Source: Clostridium porci
GTDB lineage: Bacteria > Bacillota > Clostridia > Lachnospirales > Lachnospiraceae
Assembly (NCBI RefSeq): GCF_009696375.1
Contig: NZ_VUMD01000014.1
Coordinates: forward strand, 1 to 64,000
Reading direction: 5' to 3'
DNA length: 64,000 nucleotides
Part shown: positions 17,230 through 25,813 of the stretch, one piece after another
Numbering within the stretch: position 1 is the first letter of the stretch
How the letters are laid out: the number at the start of each line of letters is the position of its first letter
Notes under the pieces: generated by a model
What the model was told of the DNA's origin: nothing
Database searches by the model: none
The model's input: only the letters and a program-made list of their open reading frames with translations
Translations under genes and position numbers: made by a program

Positions 17230-17520
17230 ATGATTCTTAAAGCAAGAGACCCGCAGGAAGCGCGTCGAATCCTGGATGAAGAATGTTTACGGTATGGAAC
17301 GGGTAAAACAGCGGATAATGGATACTATCATACAGATGTACCTACCCATAGGCTTCCCGCTTATGGCCTTCTGCTGGCAGCCCCGCAGGAACCGGAAAGC
17401 CACAGATTGCCTATGCAGTGGCCCGATAAAGGTAAGCATGTCCCTGAAATGGCTTTTGACAAAGTTATGGTGCGGAGTATGCTTGGATGCTTAAAGAAGC
17501 CCACGTTTGGCGCGCGATGA
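17230..17520 (+). pseudogene. Frameshifted AAA+ ATPase relic
   Basis: Three reading frames must be joined to see an AAA+ protein. Frame one gives RDPQEARRILDEECLRYG. A second frame continues YGMERVKQRIMDTIIQMYLP. The first frame resumes with RLPAYGLLLA. A third frame then carries a Walker A-like PAGTGKPQIAYAVAR (17382-17426). The P-loop serine or threonine has become proline and a stop follows. No ribosome site supports the 96-codon frame as a gene. I therefore read this as a decayed, truncated ATPase between the biotin operon and the hydrolase. Confidence 0.5.
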
Positions 17521-17537
17521 ATTAGGAGGTAGAATTT

Positions 17538-18515
17538 ATGTGCACAGCAGCAACCTATCAAACAAAGGATTTCTATTTTGGACGCACACTGGATTATGAG
17601 TTTTCTTATTGTGACGAAGTTACCATAACGCCCCGTAATTACCCATTTCATTTCCGTATGATGGGAGAAATGAAACATCATTACGCTATAATCGGGATGG
17701 CTTATGTCATGGAGCAGTATCCTCTGTATTATGATGCGGTGAATGAGAAGGGACTGGGCATAGCCGGATTGAATTTTGTTGGAAATGCATATTACAGGAA
17801 AGCAGTCCCACATAGGGATAATGTAGCCCAGTTTGAACTGATTCCTTGGATTTTAGGCCAATGTTCTTCGGTACAGGAGGCAAGGATGCTTTTGGAGAGA
17901 ATCAATTTGCTTGATACTCCCTTTAATGAAAGGCTGCCTCTGGCTCAGCTTCACTGGCTGATTGCGGATCGATATGAAGCGATTACACTGGAAGCAGTAA
18001 AGGAAGGAATTCGGGTTTACAATAACCCTGCCGGCGTGTTGACGAATAACCCGCCGTTTAACATGCAGATGTTCCAGTTGAATAATTTTATGCAGTTATC
18101 TGCAAACGATCCAGAAAATCATTTTTCCAGCAAGCTGTCTTTGAAAGCCTACAGCCGTGGGATGGGCGCTCTGGGATTGCCGGGAGATTGGTCCTCCCAG
18201 TCCCGTTTTATACGGGCAGCTTTTTCGAAACTGAATTCAATTTCCGGAGATTCCGAAGCAGAAAGTATCAGTCAGTTTTTTCATATCCTTGGTTCGGTAG
18301 GCCAGATTCGAGGATGCTGCGAGGTAGGAGACGGAAAATTTGAAATCACGATTTACACCTCCTGCTGCAATACAGATAGGGGGATATATTACTATACCAC
18401 ATACGGGAATCATCAGATTACGGCGGTGGATATGTACAGAGAAAATTTAGACGGCAATTTGCTGGCAAGGTATCCGCTGATTCAGGGCGAACAGATCCTG
18501 ATACAGAATGGATGA
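17538..18515 (+). CDS. Choloylglycine hydrolase family protein (bile salt hydrolase-like)
   Basis: A 325-residue Ntn hydrolase of the linear amide C-N hydrolase family (bile salt hydrolase/penicillin V acylase). Cys2, exposed after removal of Met1, is the nucleophile. R16, D19, N79 (GLNFVGNA), N170/N171 (VLTNNPPF) and R223 (SSQSRF) occupy the usual active-site positions. The length fits bile salt hydrolases, which split glycine or taurine from conjugated bile acids. No signal peptide, so it is cytoplasmic. AGGAGG precedes the ATG. Substrate class (bile salt against penicillin V or acyl-homoserine lactone) cannot be settled from motifs alone, but the gut-type gene set favours bile salts. Confidence 0.85.
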   Translation: MCTAATYQTKDFYFGRTLDYEFSYCDEVTITPRNYPFHFRMMGEMKHHYAIIGMAYVMEQYPLYYDAVNEKGLGIAGLNFVGNAYYRKAVPHRDNVAQFELIPWILGQCSSVQEARMLLERINLLDTPFNERLPLAQLHWLIADRYEAITLEAVKEGIRVYNNPAGVLTNNPPFNMQMFQLNNFMQLSANDPENHFSSKLSLKAYSRGMGALGLPGDWSSQSRFIRAAFSKLNSISGDSEAESISQFFHILGSVGQIRGCCEVGDGKFEITIYTSCCNTDRGIYYYTTYGNHQITAVDMYRENLDGNLLARYPLIQGEQILIQNG

Positions 18516-18643
18516 TAAAGAGTGTATGTAATAACGTTTCTTCCAATCCTAAAACCCGCCTTGAGAATTATGGGTTTATGCACTAGTTATCAAGATAAGT
18601 TTATTATGTTAAAATTCGGTGAAGAATAAATTAGGGGTGGAGC

Positions 18644-18701
18644 GTTTCCTAGCTGTTAGGAAACAGATTTACGGCGGAATCCTCTGCTGACAGGCTATAG
18701 T
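18644..18701 (+). promoter_or_regulatory. Palindromic activator site and promoter of the DUF871 gene
   Basis: A palindrome with core TTTCCTAGCTGTTAGGAAA (18645-18663) lies 42 bp from its centre to a -10 box TATAGT (18696-18701). No -35 hexamer is visible. The same palindrome, inverted, sits before the EIIA gene at almost the same distance from its -10. This looks like the binding site of the PRD activator encoded between the two promoters. Confidence 0.7.
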
Positions 18702-18751
18702 TAAGGTTCTAAGAACTGCTTCCCAGTTCAAATCAGGAAAGAGGGGTTATT

Positions 18752-19846
18752 ATGGCAAAATTAGGTATCTCTATTTATCCGGAGCATTCTAATGAAGAAC
18801 AGGATATAGCGTATATTAGAAAGGCAGGTAAACTAGGTTACAAGAGGATTTTTACCTGCCTTTTAAGCGTTGGTGAAAAGAGCAGGGAGAAAATCATCAA
18901 GCAGTTTCGCCGTCTGGCTGACCAGGCCCATGCCTGCGGCATGGAAATCATCCCGGATGTGAACCCTGCTGTATTTTCCCGGATGGGCATTTCTTATGAG
19001 GATCTGTCTGTGTTCCAGGAAATGCATGTGGATGGCATCCGGCTGGACGAGGGCTTTGACGGCATGAAGGAAAGTCTTATGACGTATAATCCTCAAGGAC
19101 TTAAGGTCGAGTTGAATGCCAGTTCTAAGCTGGTGTATGTGGAGAATATCATGGATCACCATCCGAACCGTGAGAAACTAATTACCTGCCATAATTTTTA
19201 TCCGCAGAAATTTACGGGACTGAGCCTGAAGCATTTTAACCGGTGCAATGACAAGATGAAATCACTGGGGCTTAGGGTAGCTGCGTTCGTATCCAGCAAT
19301 GCTTCGGGCGCTTACGGTCCATGGCCTGTAAATGAAGGACTCTGTACCCTGGAAATGCACCGTGGCCTTCCATTGGATTTCCAGGTACGGCACATGTTTG
19401 CCACAGGAATGGTGGATGATGTGCTGATTGCCAATGCATATGCTACGGACGAGGAACTTAAGGCCTGTACAGCAATTAATGCCAGCATCCTTACCTTTGG
19501 AATTAAGCTGGAGAAGGAACTGACCGGGATAGAAAAGCAGATTCTGTACTATGAGCCAAAGCATGTGGTAAGGGGTGATATGAGCGAATACATGATCCGC
19601 TCCACCTGGCCTAGGGAGACATTTGCGGATCAGTCTATTCCGGCTGCCAACACCAGGGACTTAAAGCGGGGCGATGTGGTTATACTCAATGACGGTTACC
19701 TGAAATATAAGGGTGAGCTCCATATTGTCACAAAGGCAATGCCCAATGATGGCCGTAAGAATGTCATTGGACATCTGCCGGATTACGAGCACGTCCTGTT
19801 GGATTATATTGAACCCTTAAAGGTGTTCGCGTTCTGTATCGTATGA
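18752..19846 (+). CDS. DUF871 / MupG-family 6-phospho-glycosidase
   Basis: A 364-residue protein of the DUF871 family (GH170), whose studied member MupG cleaves MurNAc-6-phosphate from disaccharides in the cytoplasm. The N-terminal TIM-barrel part starts LGISIYPEH and contains GYKRIFTCLL, DGIRLDEGF, VELNASSK and THNFYP-like CHNFYPQKFTGLS. The C-terminal part (about 250-360) is the cyclophilin-like domain. A ribosome site AAAGAGGGG precedes the ATG. Its place beside a phosphotransferase system fits a 6-phospho-disaccharide as substrate. The precise sugar is not known; these PTS genes are of the lactose/cellobiose class, not MurP. Confidence 0.85.
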   Translation: MAKLGISIYPEHSNEEQDIAYIRKAGKLGYKRIFTCLLSVGEKSREKIIKQFRRLADQAHACGMEIIPDVNPAVFSRMGISYEDLSVFQEMHVDGIRLDEGFDGMKESLMTYNPQGLKVELNASSKLVYVENIMDHHPNREKLITCHNFYPQKFTGLSLKHFNRCNDKMKSLGLRVAAFVSSNASGAYGPWPVNEGLCTLEMHRGLPLDFQVRHMFATGMVDDVLIANAYATDEELKACTAINASILTFGIKLEKELTGIEKQILYYEPKHVVRGDMSEYMIRSTWPRETFADQSIPAANTRDLKRGDVVILNDGYLKYKGELHIVTKAMPNDGRKNVIGHLPDYEHVLLDYIEPLKVFAFCIV

Positions 19847-19852
19847 TTTTGG

Positions 19853-19957
19853 TATCATATAAGGCTGGTATTTTATAGGACTGATAAGATTGGCATTATA
19901 TACCGTATAATACTGATATTGTATATGGATTGTATCATATAAAGCGAGTATTGTATA
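19853..19957. repeat. AT-rich direct repeat before the PRD regulator
   Basis: A 25-base unit beginning TATCATATAA and containing GTATT-TATA occurs at 19853-19877 and again at 19933-19957, exactly 80 bases apart, with five differences. Several GTATA/TATAC words lie between them. The spacing is close to eight helical turns, as in loops or paired operators. It may control the regulator gene at 19995. Confidence 0.5.
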
Positions 19958-19994
19958 AAATCTGCTATGACAGATGTAAAAAGGAGTTTTAACC

Positions 19995-21914
19995 ATGCAG
20001 AACAAAAGACGGGAGCAGCTGCTTGCCATATTGTCAGAGCGGGGGAGCTGGATGACCAGCCGTCAGCTGGCTGGCCTTCTGCAGGTATCTGATCGAACCA
20101 TTCGTTCCGATGTGGAGGTAATCAACAAGCACATGAACCCGCCGCCCATTGAGTCCAATGTGCGCCAGGGATACAGGCTGTGCGAGGGTGCACGGCCTGT
20201 TCTGGCATCCGGGGCAGAGATGAGGGAGGCGGACATTCCACAGACTCCCGGAGCCCGCTGTGCATATATGATACAAAGGCTGCTTTTTGAAGTAAAGGAG
20301 CTGAACCTTACCATGCTCCAGAGTCAGATTTATGTCAGTGAATATTCCATTGATAATGATTTAAAGCGCATACGCAAGATGCTGGAGCCTTACAGCGGCC
20401 TTAAGCTGGTGCGGAATAAGGAATGTATATCCTTACAGGGGGACGAGGCCAGCAAACGCCGTTTCTATAGGGATTTGCTGGTGGCAGAGGTGCATGAGAA
20501 CTTCCTAAACCTGAACACCCTGGCCCATCTCTACAGAAGCTTTAACCTGATTGAGGTTAAGGATATCTTTGTGGAGGTGCTGAAGGAATATGATTATTCC
20601 ATCCATGAATCCATGTTCCCCATGCTGATTCTCCATGCAGGGACCAGCATTGAACGGATGAACTGCGCCAATTACATCAATATGGAGGAGGGGATGCAGG
20701 GGTTGGAGGAAACCATCGAATACCAAATATCCAAGACCTTCTTTAACCGCATTTCCAAGAGGCTGCACATAACGGTCCACGACGGCGAGGTGGGCATGTT
20801 TGCCCTGGTAATCATGGGCAGACGGGCTTCCAATTACACCAGCGATTTTGTCAATTATAATGGAAAGTGGCTGAATACCAGGAAGCTGGTGACCGAGGCT
20901 CTGGAAAAGGTCTATGCTCTGTTTGGCGTGGATTTCAGGCAGGATGCGGATCTGATGGCAGGACTTAAGATGCATTTTCACGGACTTATCGAACGTGTTA
21001 AGAACCAGGTGCGGATGGAGGATGTATTCGTGGAGGAAATCAAGCGCAAATATCCCCTTGTCTTTGAAATGGGAATTTATGTTCTGGAGTTTCTGGAGCA
21101 GAAGCTGGGACGTCCCGTATCGGATGTGGAGAGCTGCTACATTGCCCTTCACCTGGGAGCTGCCAGTGAACGCATGAACTCCGTAAGAAAATACAGGGCT
21201 ATCATGATTCTGCCTCACAACCAGTCCTTTTCTGATATGTGTGTGAAGAAGATATCTGGCATGTTTCGGGAAAGGATGGAGGTGGTAAAGGTATTCGGCT
21301 ATTTTGAAGAGGACGAGGTGTCTGCCCTGGATCCGGATCTGCTTCTTAGCACCTTTCCCCTGGAACATGGACTGAATGTGGAGACGGTCTCCATCAACCT
21401 GTTCGTGGATTCGGAGACAGAATCAAAAATTCTCCAGGCCATCAACCGGCTGGACAAGAAGGGCTTCCGGCTGGAATTCACATCTCAGATCGGAAACCTG
21501 ATACGCAAGGAGCATTATTATACCCAGGTGGACATGAATCAGCCGGAGAAAATCATCCGTATGCTGTGCGCAGGCCTGGAAAGAGAAGGCATCGTGGAAT
21601 CTGAATTTACAGAAGTGGTCTTAAAGAGAGAGCAGATGTCACCTACCTCCTTTGTGAACACCTTTGCCATTCCCCATGCCTTTGGCGCCTTTGCCAGCAA
21701 TTCCACCATCGCTGTGGCACAGCTTAAGAATCCGGTGAAATGGGGGGCCTTTGAGGTACGTATGGTAATGCTTTTTGCCATCAACGAGGGTGATGCCAGA
21801 ATGATTAAAATATTCTTTGACTGGGTGTCCAATGTGGTGAACCATCCGGAGGAGCTGGTAAAATTAGTGTCTCCATGCAGCTATGAGGAATTTATTGATA
21901 GAATTATGGTTTGA
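19995..21914 (+). CDS. PRD-containing transcriptional activator (BglG/LicR/MtlR type)
   Basis: A 639-residue regulator. The N-terminal HTH (RREQLLAILSERGSWMTSRQLAGLLQVSDRTIRSDV) is followed by a second HTH region (about 85-150) and two PTS regulation domains (about 170-400). An EIIB-like domain (about 405-490) and a C-terminal EIIA-like domain with IPHAFG (about 490-639) complete it. These proteins are DNA-binding activators turned on and off by PTS phosphorylation of PRD histidines. The gene stands between the two identical palindromes at 18644 and 21915 and directly before the PTS operon, so it is the probable activator of both. Domain limits are approximate. Confidence 0.88.
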   Translation: MQNKRREQLLAILSERGSWMTSRQLAGLLQVSDRTIRSDVEVINKHMNPPPIESNVRQGYRLCEGARPVLASGAEMREADIPQTPGARCAYMIQRLLFEVKELNLTMLQSQIYVSEYSIDNDLKRIRKMLEPYSGLKLVRNKECISLQGDEASKRRFYRDLLVAEVHENFLNLNTLAHLYRSFNLIEVKDIFVEVLKEYDYSIHESMFPMLILHAGTSIERMNCANYINMEEGMQGLEETIEYQISKTFFNRISKRLHITVHDGEVGMFALVIMGRRASNYTSDFVNYNGKWLNTRKLVTEALEKVYALFGVDFRQDADLMAGLKMHFHGLIERVKNQVRMEDVFVEEIKRKYPLVFEMGIYVLEFLEQKLGRPVSDVESCYIALHLGAASERMNSVRKYRAIMILPHNQSFSDMCVKKISGMFRERMEVVKVFGYFEEDEVSALDPDLLLSTFPLEHGLNVETVSINLFVDSETESKILQAINRLDKKGFRLEFTSQIGNLIRKEHYYTQVDMNQPEKIIRMLCAGLEREGIVESEFTEVVLKREQMSPTSFVNTFAIPHAFGAFASNSTIAVAQLKNPVKWGAFEVRMVMLFAINEGDARMIKIFFDWVSNVVNHPEELVKLVSPCSYEEFIDRIMV

Positions 21915-21971
21915 ATTTCCTAACAGCTAGGAAATGCCTTTAAGGAAAAAAGTGAATAACTGCCTTATAAT
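21915..21971 (+). promoter_or_regulatory. Palindromic activator site and promoter of the PTS operon
   Basis: Palindrome core TTTCCTAACAGCTAGGAAA (21916-21934) begins one base after the regulator's stop codon. It is the reverse complement of the core at 18645. A -10 TATAAT at 21966-21971 starts 41 bp from the palindrome centre, and TTAAGG follows the -10 in both promoters. There is no good -35 box, as expected for an activator-dependent promoter. Confidence 0.7.
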
Positions 21972-22053
21972 TAAGGCAACTTAATAAAAATGCAGCAAAC
22001 AGAATGATTTTGTTGCATTTTCTCTTTTCAAAAATAGTAAGGAGGCACTAAAT

Positions 22054-22392
22054 ATGGCAGAGGGATTAGAAATGATTTGCTTCAAAATCATCTCTAATGT
22101 AGGGGGTGCGCGTTCCAGCTACATCGAAGCAATCCAGAAAGCAAAGCAGGGGGACTTTGAAGGCGCCAGGGAATGCATCAAGACAGGACAAAAGATGTTC
22201 TTAGTGGGTCATGAAGCCCATTTTGAGCTGATTCAAAAGGAAGCCCAGGGAGAGCAGGTAGGAGGTTCCCTGATTCTGGTTCATGCAGAAGATCAGCTCA
22301 TGAGCGCGGAAGGCTTCAAAATCATTGCAGAAGAGATGATTGCCAGCTATGAAAAAATCGCAGCGCTGGAGAAAAAGCTGGAAAAATGGTAA
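22054..22392 (+). CDS. PTS lactose/cellobiose-type EIIA
   Basis: A 112-residue EIIA of the lactose/cellobiose family, three-helix type. The phosphorylated histidine is H77 in SLILVHAEDQLM. The N-terminus (EMICFKIISNVGGARSSYIEAIQKAKQGDFEGA) is typical. It receives phosphate from HPr and passes it to EIIB. AAGGAGG precedes the ATG. It is the first gene of the PTS operon and probably also phosphorylates the PRD regulator. Confidence 0.93.
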   Translation: MAEGLEMICFKIISNVGGARSSYIEAIQKAKQGDFEGARECIKTGQKMFLVGHEAHFELIQKEAQGEQVGGSLILVHAEDQLMSAEGFKIIAEEMIASYEKIAALEKKLEKW

Positions 22393-22470
22393 GGATAGAC
22401 ACAGGGATTTACCTATTGGGAAAAACAGAAACAATAAAAGGAAACTATATATATCAAGGAGGGTTTCATT

Positions 22471-22791
22471 ATGAAACGAGTATATTTATTTTGCAGCGCA
22501 GGAATGTCCACCAGTATGCTGGCAAGCAAGATGCAGAGTGTAGCTGATTCCCATGACCTTCCCATTGAAGTGGAAGCGTTCCCGGACGGAAAAATTGGAC
22601 AGATTATTGACGAGAAGCGCCCGGATGTGATTCTTTTAGGACCCCAGGTTAAATACCGCTATGGTGAAATTGTAGAAAAGTATGGCGACAGGGGAATCCC
22701 GATTCAGGTTATCGACCAGACGGATTACGGCATGATGAACGGTGAGAAGGTACTGAAGTCTGCTATCAAGCTCATGAAATCAGCTAAATAG
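22471..22791 (+). CDS. PTS lactose/cellobiose-type EIIB
   Basis: A 106-residue EIIB. The phosphocysteine is C8 (VYLFCSAGMSTSMLASKM). DVILLGPQVKYR near residues 52-63 is the conserved second motif. It carries phosphate from EIIA to the sugar bound by EIIC. AAGGAGGG precedes the ATG. A 65-base gap separates it from EIIC. Confidence 0.93.
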   Translation: MKRVYLFCSAGMSTSMLASKMQSVADSHDLPIEVEAFPDGKIGQIIDEKRPDVILLGPQVKYRYGEIVEKYGDRGIPIQVIDQTDYGMMNGEKVLKSAIKLMKSAK

Positions 22792-22856
22792 CTAGAGTGA
22801 CAAATTCGTACCGTTCTGCTGTAAAATATTATAATTGAAATGGGGGAATATGAAAT

Positions 22857-24191
22857 ATGTTACGTAAGTTGGAGTCTGTACTTATGCCTCTGGCAGAGAA
22901 AATCGGAAAAAATAAATATCTGATTGCTATTCGTGACGGCTTCCTGCTGTCCATGCCGCTCTTAATTGTAGGATCCTTTTTCCTGCTGATTGCCAACTTC
23001 CCTATACCGGGATGGACGGATTTTTGGGCCCGGTTTTTTGGGGACAACTGGGCGTCCTACTTTTCCAAGCCCACAGACGCCACCTTCTCTATCATGGCTG
23101 TACTGGCCATAATAGGTGTCGGCTATTCCTTCTCGGAGCAGATGAAGGTAGATAAGCTGTTCGGCGCAGCCATTGCTCTGGTGAGCTGGTTCCTCATCAT
23201 GCCTTATGAGATTCTTGTGGACGGCGGTTCCCCTGTTACAGGAATCCCATTAAACTGGGTAGGCTCCAAGGGTATCTTTGTGGGAATTATCGTAGCCTTT
23301 TTGTCAGTCCACATCTATGCATGGGTGAACAAAAAGGGCTGGGTCATCAAAATGCCTGACGGTGTTCCTCCTACGGTATCAAAGTCATTTTCAGCCTTGA
23401 TTCCTGCCGGTGTATCCATACTGGTGTTCTTTATCCTGAATATTGTGTTTGCGCTGACACCCTATAAGAGCGCTTTCAACTTTATTTTTACCATTTTGCA
23501 GACGCCGCTTTTAAAGCTGGGTAATACACTTCCGGCCATGGTAATCGCATATATTTTCCTTCATTTCTTCTGGTTCTTTGGAGTGAACGGCGGTTCTGTG
23601 GTGGGCGCGGTGTTCAATCCCATCCTTCAGACCTTGTCTGCCGACAACCTGGCTGCGTTCCAGGCAGGTCAGCCGCTGCCCAATATCATATCCCAGCAGT
23701 TCCAGGATTTGTTCGCAACCTTTGGCGGATGTGGCTCCACGCTGTCGCTGCTGATTGCAATGCTTCTGTTCTGCCGCTCCAAGCGTATCAAGGAATTAGG
23801 CAAGCTGGCTTTTATCCCCGGCGTGTTTGGCATCAATGAGCCTATTGTGTTCGGCCTTCCTATCGTACTGAACCCAATGATTATCATTCCCTTCATGCTG
23901 GTGCCGACTATAAATATTGTGATTTCTTATTTTTGCATGAGCATTGGTCTGGTTCCTCTTTGCAGCGGAGTGGCAATTCCATGGACCATGCCTGTGGTAC
24001 TCTCAGGCTTCCTGGCAACAGGATGGCAGGGGGCTGTGCTGCAGCTTCTGCTTCTCATACTTGGCGTATTCATCTACATGCCATTTATTAAGATGATGGA
24101 TAAACAGTACCTGGAAGATGAAGCCAAGGCTAGTGAGAAATCAGATGATGATGACATTGATTTTGATGACCTTTCCTTTGACGACCTGTAG
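22857..24191 (+). CDS. PTS lactose/cellobiose-type EIIC permease
   Basis: A 444-residue sugar permease with about ten membrane segments. Features typical of the cellobiose branch are NKYLIAIRDGFLLSMPLLIVGSFFLL at the N-terminus, FFWFFGVNGGSVVGAVFNPILQ in the middle, and FIPGVFGINEPIVFGLPIVLNPMIIIPF. The extreme C-terminus is very acidic (DDDDIDFDDLSFDDL). It imports and phosphorylates a beta-linked disaccharide or glycoconjugate. The actual substrate is unknown; the neighbouring hydrolases suggest an amino-sugar compound. Confidence 0.92.
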   Translation: MLRKLESVLMPLAEKIGKNKYLIAIRDGFLLSMPLLIVGSFFLLIANFPIPGWTDFWARFFGDNWASYFSKPTDATFSIMAVLAIIGVGYSFSEQMKVDKLFGAAIALVSWFLIMPYEILVDGGSPVTGIPLNWVGSKGIFVGIIVAFLSVHIYAWVNKKGWVIKMPDGVPPTVSKSFSALIPAGVSILVFFILNIVFALTPYKSAFNFIFTILQTPLLKLGNTLPAMVIAYIFLHFFWFFGVNGGSVVGAVFNPILQTLSADNLAAFQAGQPLPNIISQQFQDLFATFGGCGSTLSLLIAMLLFCRSKRIKELGKLAFIPGVFGINEPIVFGLPIVLNPMIIIPFMLVPTINIVISYFCMSIGLVPLCSGVAIPWTMPVVLSGFLATGWQGAVLQLLLLILGVFIYMPFIKMMDKQYLEDEAKASEKSDDDDIDFDDLSFDDL

Positions 24192-24288
24192 GACATCTGC
24201 CTTTGACAATCCTGTCATTGATGGCCCAGCCTTTGACAGCTTTCCTTTGATGATCCCAACGTGGGTACAATAATACGAGGTGAAGATA

Positions 24289-24813
24289 ATGAAAGTTATT
24301 ATGATATATGATCAGATACAGTCTGGTCTTGGAACAAAAGATGATACAATGGTTCCCCTTACAGGCAAAAAGGAACCCATCGGTCCCGCAGTTATGATGG
24401 AACCCTTTTTAAAGCAGGTGGACGGCCATGTGACAGCCTGCCTGTGCTGCGGCAATGGAACCTTCCTGGCTGACCCGGAGGAGGTCAGCCGTAAGCTCTG
24501 CGCCATGGTGAACAAACTTAAGCCGGATGTGGTCATGTGCGGTCCCGCCTTTAACTACGCAGATTATGCCAGCATGTGCGCCAAGGTGGCCTGTGACATT
24601 AATGCCACCACAACGGCAAAAGCATTTGCTGCCATGTCCGTTGAAAACGAGGATACCATCACAGCATACAAGGATAAGGTGGCTATTGTAGAGACACCGA
24701 AAAAAGGCGGCATGGGACTGAATGACGCACTTAATAATATGTGCATGCTGGCAAAGGCACTGGCTGACGGCAACGATACTACGGAGCTGGAAAATAAATT
24801 CTGTTTCAGATAG
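24289..24813 (+). CDS. GrdB-related putative oxidoreductase
   Basis: A 174-residue protein resembling the N-terminal part of the glycine/betaine/sarcosine reductase B subunit (GrdB). Shared features are a first strand KVIMIYDQIQSGLG, a cysteine pair LCCGNGTF near residues 50-56, and KPDVVMCGPAFNYADYASMCAKV. The GPAFN motif is the most GrdB-like. There is no in-frame UGA, so it has no selenocysteine here. GrdA and GrdC are absent, so classical glycine reduction is unlikely. I place the start at 24289, eight bases after ACGAGG. The function in this PTS operon is not known. Confidence 0.6.
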   Translation: MKVIMIYDQIQSGLGTKDDTMVPLTGKKEPIGPAVMMEPFLKQVDGHVTACLCCGNGTFLADPEEVSRKLCAMVNKLKPDVVMCGPAFNYADYASMCAKVACDINATTTAKAFAAMSVENEDTITAYKDKVAIVETPKKGGMGLNDALNNMCMLAKALADGNDTTELENKFCFR

Positions 24814-24828
24814 AGGAGGATAGATAGG

Positions 24829-25809
24829 ATGTGGGGTATGATTGCAACCTGGCGTATGGCAGTGGAGGGAATCACTAAAGGAGCAAAAATTCTGAAGAAC
24901 GGTGGGGACGCAGGGGATGCCATAGAGTCCGCCGTCCGGGAAGTGGAGGATTTTCCTTACTATAAATCTGTCGGCTACGGCGGGCTGCCAAATGAGGAAA
25001 TGGAAGTGGAAATGGACGCAGCCTTTATGGATGGAAATACCCTGGATATTGGCGCTGTTGCTGCCATCAAGGACTTTGCCAATCCGGTGTCTATCGCCAG
25101 ACGCTTAAGCCATGAAAAGGTCAACAACGTACTGGTGGCGGAAGGTGCAGAAAAATTCGCCCACAAAGAGGGATTTGAGCGTAAGAACATGCTGACAGAT
25201 CGCGCCAAAGCCCACTACAGGAAACGATTAAAAGAGATGTCTTCTCAGGCAGCTATTCAGGCGGCCTCTCAGAAGCTTAAGCCCTACTCCGGCCACGATA
25301 CTGTGGGTATGGCCTGCCTGGATATGACCGGAAAAATGACAGCGGCAACCTCCACCAGCGGTCTCTTCATGAAGAAAAAGGGGAGGGTAGGGGATTCGCC
25401 CATATCCGGATCCGGATTCTATGCGGACAGCAAGATAGGAGCTGCCAGCGCCACTGGTCTGGGTGAGGATCTGATGAAGGGCTGTATTTCCTATGAAATC
25501 GTTCGGCTTATGGGAGAGGGTATGCACCCTCAGGAGGCCTGTGAGACAGCAGTGAACCGCCTTGACGAGGAGCTTAGAAAGCGCAGGGGTGAAGCAGGGG
25601 ATTTGTCCCTTATTGCCATGAATACAAAGGGCGAATGGGGGGCGGCGACCAACATAGAAGGCTTCTCCTTTGCTGTGGTCACAGAGAGTCTGGAACCCAC
25701 CGTGTATCTGGTTGCCCGCGGCGCAGACGGCCGCTGCACCTACGAAAAAGCATCAAACGAGTGGATGGAAAACTATATGAAGACGCGTATGGCGCCCATA
25801 GAGGAATAG
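24829..25809 (+). CDS. Isoaspartyl peptidase/L-asparaginase family (glycosylasparaginase-like)
   Basis: A 326-residue N-terminal nucleophile hydrolase. The expected autocleavage site is before T158 (YSGHDTVGMACLD), which becomes the catalytic residue of the beta-subunit. GDSPISGSGFYAD near residues 193-205 forms the substrate pocket. Relatives cleave GlcNAc-Asn, isoaspartyl dipeptides or asparagine. The GHDTVG sequence and overall plan favour the N4-(beta-N-acetylglucosaminyl)-L-asparaginase branch. No signal peptide, so it is cytoplasmic. Lying in a PTS operon with a 6-phospho-glycosidase, it may free an amino acid from an imported glyco-amino acid. That role is inferred. Confidence 0.8.
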   Translation: MWGMIATWRMAVEGITKGAKILKNGGDAGDAIESAVREVEDFPYYKSVGYGGLPNEEMEVEMDAAFMDGNTLDIGAVAAIKDFANPVSIARRLSHEKVNNVLVAEGAEKFAHKEGFERKNMLTDRAKAHYRKRLKEMSSQAAIQAASQKLKPYSGHDTVGMACLDMTGKMTAATSTSGLFMKKKGRVGDSPISGSGFYADSKIGAASATGLGEDLMKGCISYEIVRLMGEGMHPQEACETAVNRLDEELRKRRGEAGDLSLIAMNTKGEWGAATNIEGFSFAVVTESLEPTVYLVARGADGRCTYEKASNEWMENYMKTRMAPIEE

Positions 25810-25813
25810 GAAT

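Noticed and set aside
20505..21368. 287-codon open frame on the minus strand
   Set aside because: Antisense of the PRD regulator; composition follows the coding strand and no motif is seen.
24289..24813. Selenoprotein with in-frame UGA
   Set aside because: The frame has no internal UGA and the corresponding positions are cysteines.
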